Shown in pieces: positions 62,308-64,000 of a stretch of DNA of 64,000 nt. The stretch is taken from NCBI RefSeq assembly GCF_013375555.1, contig NZ_JABXWB010000003.1, positions 124,001 through 188,000 on the forward strand. The letters are read 5' to 3'. The DNA comes from Sphingobium sp. EM0848. GTDB lineage: Bacteria > Pseudomonadota > Alphaproteobacteria > Sphingomonadales > Sphingomonadaceae. Position 1 is the stretch's first letter. Every line of letters begins with the position of its first letter. The notes beneath the pieces are model-generated. The model was not told where the DNA came from. It was given only the letters and a program-made list of their open reading frames with translations, and searched no databases. The position numbers and the translations under genes are program-made.

Positions 62308-62356
62308 ACAAGATCCCATGGGGAGTGGATAGCGACCTGTCCCCATGGGATCTTGT
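62308..62356. repeat. 16-bp perfect inverted repeat at end of integrase homology
   Basis: ACAAGATCCCATGGGG (62308-62323) and its exact inverse (62341-62356) are separated by 17 bp. The integrase homology stops at this point, suggesting a recombination or element boundary. Confidence 0.5.
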
Positions 62357-62510
62357 CTGGCGCACAGACCTTGAGATGAAGCCTGATGCGGAAGCTCGAA
62401 TGAAGATGGTTCATCATTAGCCTGCGGTCCCATAGACAAGTTATGGGAGGCCGAATCTCGTCTCGCCAAACGCGCTGGCATATGCTATTGACATAGGCCA
62501 AGGAGGCGCC

Positions 62511-62744
62511 ATGAACGCCTATCGTCACGTCAAACTGTTCAAGAATGGTCGCAGCCAGGCGGTCCGCATTCCGCGCGAGTTCGAGCTGCCGGGCGAGGAC
62601 GCGATCATCCGCAAGGATGGGGATCGCCTCATCATCGAGCCGGCCCCCGTGCTGTCGCTGGCTGCCTATTTGGCCACCCTGGAGCCGATCGACGACGATT
62701 TCGGCGCCATCGAAGACACGCCGCCTGATCCCGTCGACTTCTGA
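62511..62744 (+). CDS. vapB: VapB antitoxin
   Basis: The 77-aa protein has the AbrB-type VapB signature VKLFKNGRSQAVRIPREFELPGEDAIIRKDGDRLIIEP and a C-terminal acidic toxin-binding tail. AGGAGG precedes ATG 62511. It is cotranscribed with vapC, 3 bp apart. Confidence 0.92.
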   Translation: MNAYRHVKLFKNGRSQAVRIPREFELPGEDAIIRKDGDRLIIEPAPVLSLAAYLATLEPIDDDFGAIEDTPPDPVDF

Positions 62745-62747
62745 CCC

Positions 62748-63155
62748 ATGTATCTGCTCGATACCAACATCCTGTCGGATCTCGTCCGGCACCCTGGGGG
62801 CGTGATCGGCGCGCGCATTACCCAACTGCCCAATGATGCGGTCGCAACAAGCGTTGTAGTGGCCAGCGAATTGCGGTTCGGTGCCGAGCGCCGCGGTTCT
62901 GAGCGACTGACCGCACAGCTGGAGGGCATCCTCAAGCGACTTCCCGTCCTGCCACTCGCCGCGGACGCAGACCGTCACTATCGCGCGCTCCGCGCCGCCC
63001 TCGAGCGGCAGGGTACGCCCATCGGGGGGAACGACATGTTCATCGCGGCGCATGCGCTTGCGCTCGATGCCACCTTGGTGACGGACAATGTCCGCGAGTT
63101 CGCGCGTGTTCCCGGCCTCAGGGTTGAGAATTGGCTGCGGCCGGCCGGCGCATGA
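62748..63155 (+). CDS. vapC: VapC toxin (PIN-domain ribonuclease)
   Basis: The 135-aa protein has MYLLDTNILSDLVR (first Asp), ASELRFGAERR (Glu), IGGNDMFIAAHALALDATLVTDNVREFARV (Asp residues), all PIN catalytic acids present. It resembles VapC enzymes of the initiator-tRNA-cleaving type. It starts 3 bases after vapB. Confidence 0.92.
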   Translation: MYLLDTNILSDLVRHPGGVIGARITQLPNDAVATSVVVASELRFGAERRGSERLTAQLEGILKRLPVLPLAADADRHYRALRAALERQGTPIGGNDMFIAAHALALDATLVTDNVREFARVPGLRVENWLRPAGA

Positions 63156-63546
63156 ATTGCAGCTTAATGATTTCGGCGCGTTTGTAGCAAAATTACATAG
63201 TTCTAACCGCATCCGCTAGAACCAGCTAAAACGACCTAAAAAGGACAGGGTGCCTTTTATTTCTGACCGGCCCTGGGACCTAGCCGACTTTCCGGTCTGG
63301 GGAAGAGACCTGGGGCAACCAGACATTCAGCTGGGCCTACCGGAGCGACTGCATCCGCCGACAATCCAGTCGTTCGCTGGGATTTGGCCGCTCCCAATAA
63401 CTGCCATCCATTTATGTTCTGGCGTGACAGAAATAGCCGTTCTCGAGTTGGCGCCACACCACTCAGGCTGCAGCTGAGTTTCGGTTCCGACCGACGAGGG
63501 CCTTCAGCTGACGGATAGGTGGACCGTCGACAAACGACGTTACCGT
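63156..63546. other. Intergenic region, 391 bp
   Basis: This separates VapBC from the convergent AraC gene. No gene or clear repeat can be supported. Confidence 0.4.
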
Positions 63547-64000
63547 TCATCCGGTTGTGCGCCCACTTCCGTCGGCCGACGCACCTCGGCGTGAAAGAGT
63601 GTCTCGTCGAAACGCGATTGGGGTGGTGCCACTCCATTCCACGAACGCGCGCGTGAACGCTTTGGTCCCGCTGAAATCCAGTATCGTCGCGACCTGGTCG
63701 AAGTGCGCGTTGTCAGCAGCCAGCAATTCTCGCGCGACGCGATACCGGATGTTGGCCTTGATTTCGCGGATCGAACCGCCCTCGGATTCCAGGTGTCTCC
63801 GGAACGTAGCACTCGACATACCGAACCGCTTGGCCAGTTCGACATGGTTGGGAAGCGGCCGGGCACTCAGCATTGCGTCCCGGTAGAGAGCCGTGACCTG
63901 GGCCGAGAGGCTCACGGTCATATCTGCGGGCAGCAGAACGTCGAAGGGGAATGATTGCAGAAACTGGCGCATTTCAACGCCGTCTCGGACCACAGGGCGG
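63547..64000 (-). CDS. AraC-family regulator, C-terminal part (5' end beyond window)
   Basis: The frame is open to the window edge, so the N-terminal ligand domain is missing from view. The visible ~150 residues include the two-HTH AraC domain: LAKRFGMSSATFRRHLESEGGSIREIKANIRYRVARELL and FDQVATILDFSGTKAFTRAFVEWSGTTPIAFR. It would be a transcription factor for a gene outside the window. Confidence 0.88.
   Translation of the reverse strand, partial: RPVVRDGVEMRQFLQSFPFDVLLPADMTVSLSAQVTALYRDAMLSARPLPNHVELAKRFGMSSATFRRHLESEGGSIREIKANIRYRVARELLAADNAHFDQVATILDFSGTKAFTRAFVEWSGTTPIAFRRDTLSRRGASADGSGRTTG

Larger units (their letters stand above)
61580..62420 (+). pseudogene. Tyrosine recombinase remnant, split by an insertion
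   Basis: SISEATHLKCRGAIDRQRMVLRIEQGKGQKDRYVMLS...WLFPG...RPITRQAVGLACEKAH...KPVSPHGMRH (61585-61872) is the catalytic domain of a site-specific integrase. After the MITE-like insert, it resumes at 62196 with HAFAVHLFEAGTDVRTIQLLLGHRALATTAQYLRIATNK. The N-terminal half is missing, and after ATNK the homology ends in a 16-bp inverted repeat. It is not functional. This recombinase type is often linked to IS91-family or related elements. Confidence 0.78.

Overview
The window reads as part of a sphingomonad (Sphingobium/Novosphingobium-like alphaproteobacterium) plasmid. The reasons are GC-rich codon use, Sphingomonadales-style TonB receptor and M13 peptidase sequences, and a complete plasmid replication and partition module: parA, parB, a RepA-type initiator and an iteron array. 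This placement is inference; no 16S or other phylogenetic marker is present.

Region 1 (1-8.1 kb) holds the N-terminal half of an exported M13 metallopeptidase, a Fic-fold protein with a degenerate catalytic motif and an operator-like repeat array upstream, an unrecognised 409-aa protein, an AIPR-family (abortive infection/phage resistance) protein, and the decayed remains of a PQQ-dependent membrane dehydrogenase. The gaps here share a 29-bp interspersed repeat.

Region 2 (8.1-29.5 kb) is the main metabolic find. Thiolase, SDR, TetR, a diketocamphane-monooxygenase-like luciferase-family enzyme, a second luciferase-family oxidoreductase, two crotonase-fold enzymes, an SMP-30 lactonase, an acyl-CoA ligase, a RibBA-type riboflavin enzyme, a flavin reductase, a CYP101 (P450cam)-like P450, a zinc alcohol dehydrogenase, a second SDR and a TonB receptor form a coherent set. 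Together they match the logic of camphor or related bicyclic-monoterpenoid breakdown: hydroxylation, oxidation to ketone, flavin-dependent Baeyer-Villiger oxygenation, lactone opening, CoA activation and beta-oxidation. A 14-bp dyad (CTAAT-N4-ATTAG and variants) sits in front of five of these transcription units and once downstream of ECH2, suggesting one regulon. An IS66 element (perfect target duplication) separates the TonB receptor from the rest. The receptor itself is frameshifted, and a deleted IS1380 sits inside the cluster.

Region 3 (29.5-43.8 kb) is plasmid backbone: two more Fic proteins with canonical motifs, a broken serine recombinase, a DUF1612-like DNA-binding protein, about 3 kb without genes carrying 22-bp-spaced iterons, then repA, parB and parA (read leftward), a VapBC-like pair and a broken AbiEi-type antitoxin with a perfect 18-bp-arm operator. 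Two identical 19-bp palindromes bracket repA.

Region 4 (44-53.4 kb) carries accessory plasmid genes: a Toprim/zinc-finger protein, a large Cys-rich protein paired with an M20/M28-type exopeptidase, PrlF-YhaV toxin-antitoxin, a ParB-like (PRTRC-type) protein and several small unknowns.

Region 5 (53.4-64 kb) is a mobile-element zone: tandem tyrosine recombinases, HigBA, a second identical IS66, an MNT-HEPN fusion, an IS110 with a candidate bridge-RNA region, an integrase relic split by a 321-bp MITE-like insert, a second VapBC and the C-terminal part of an AraC regulator.
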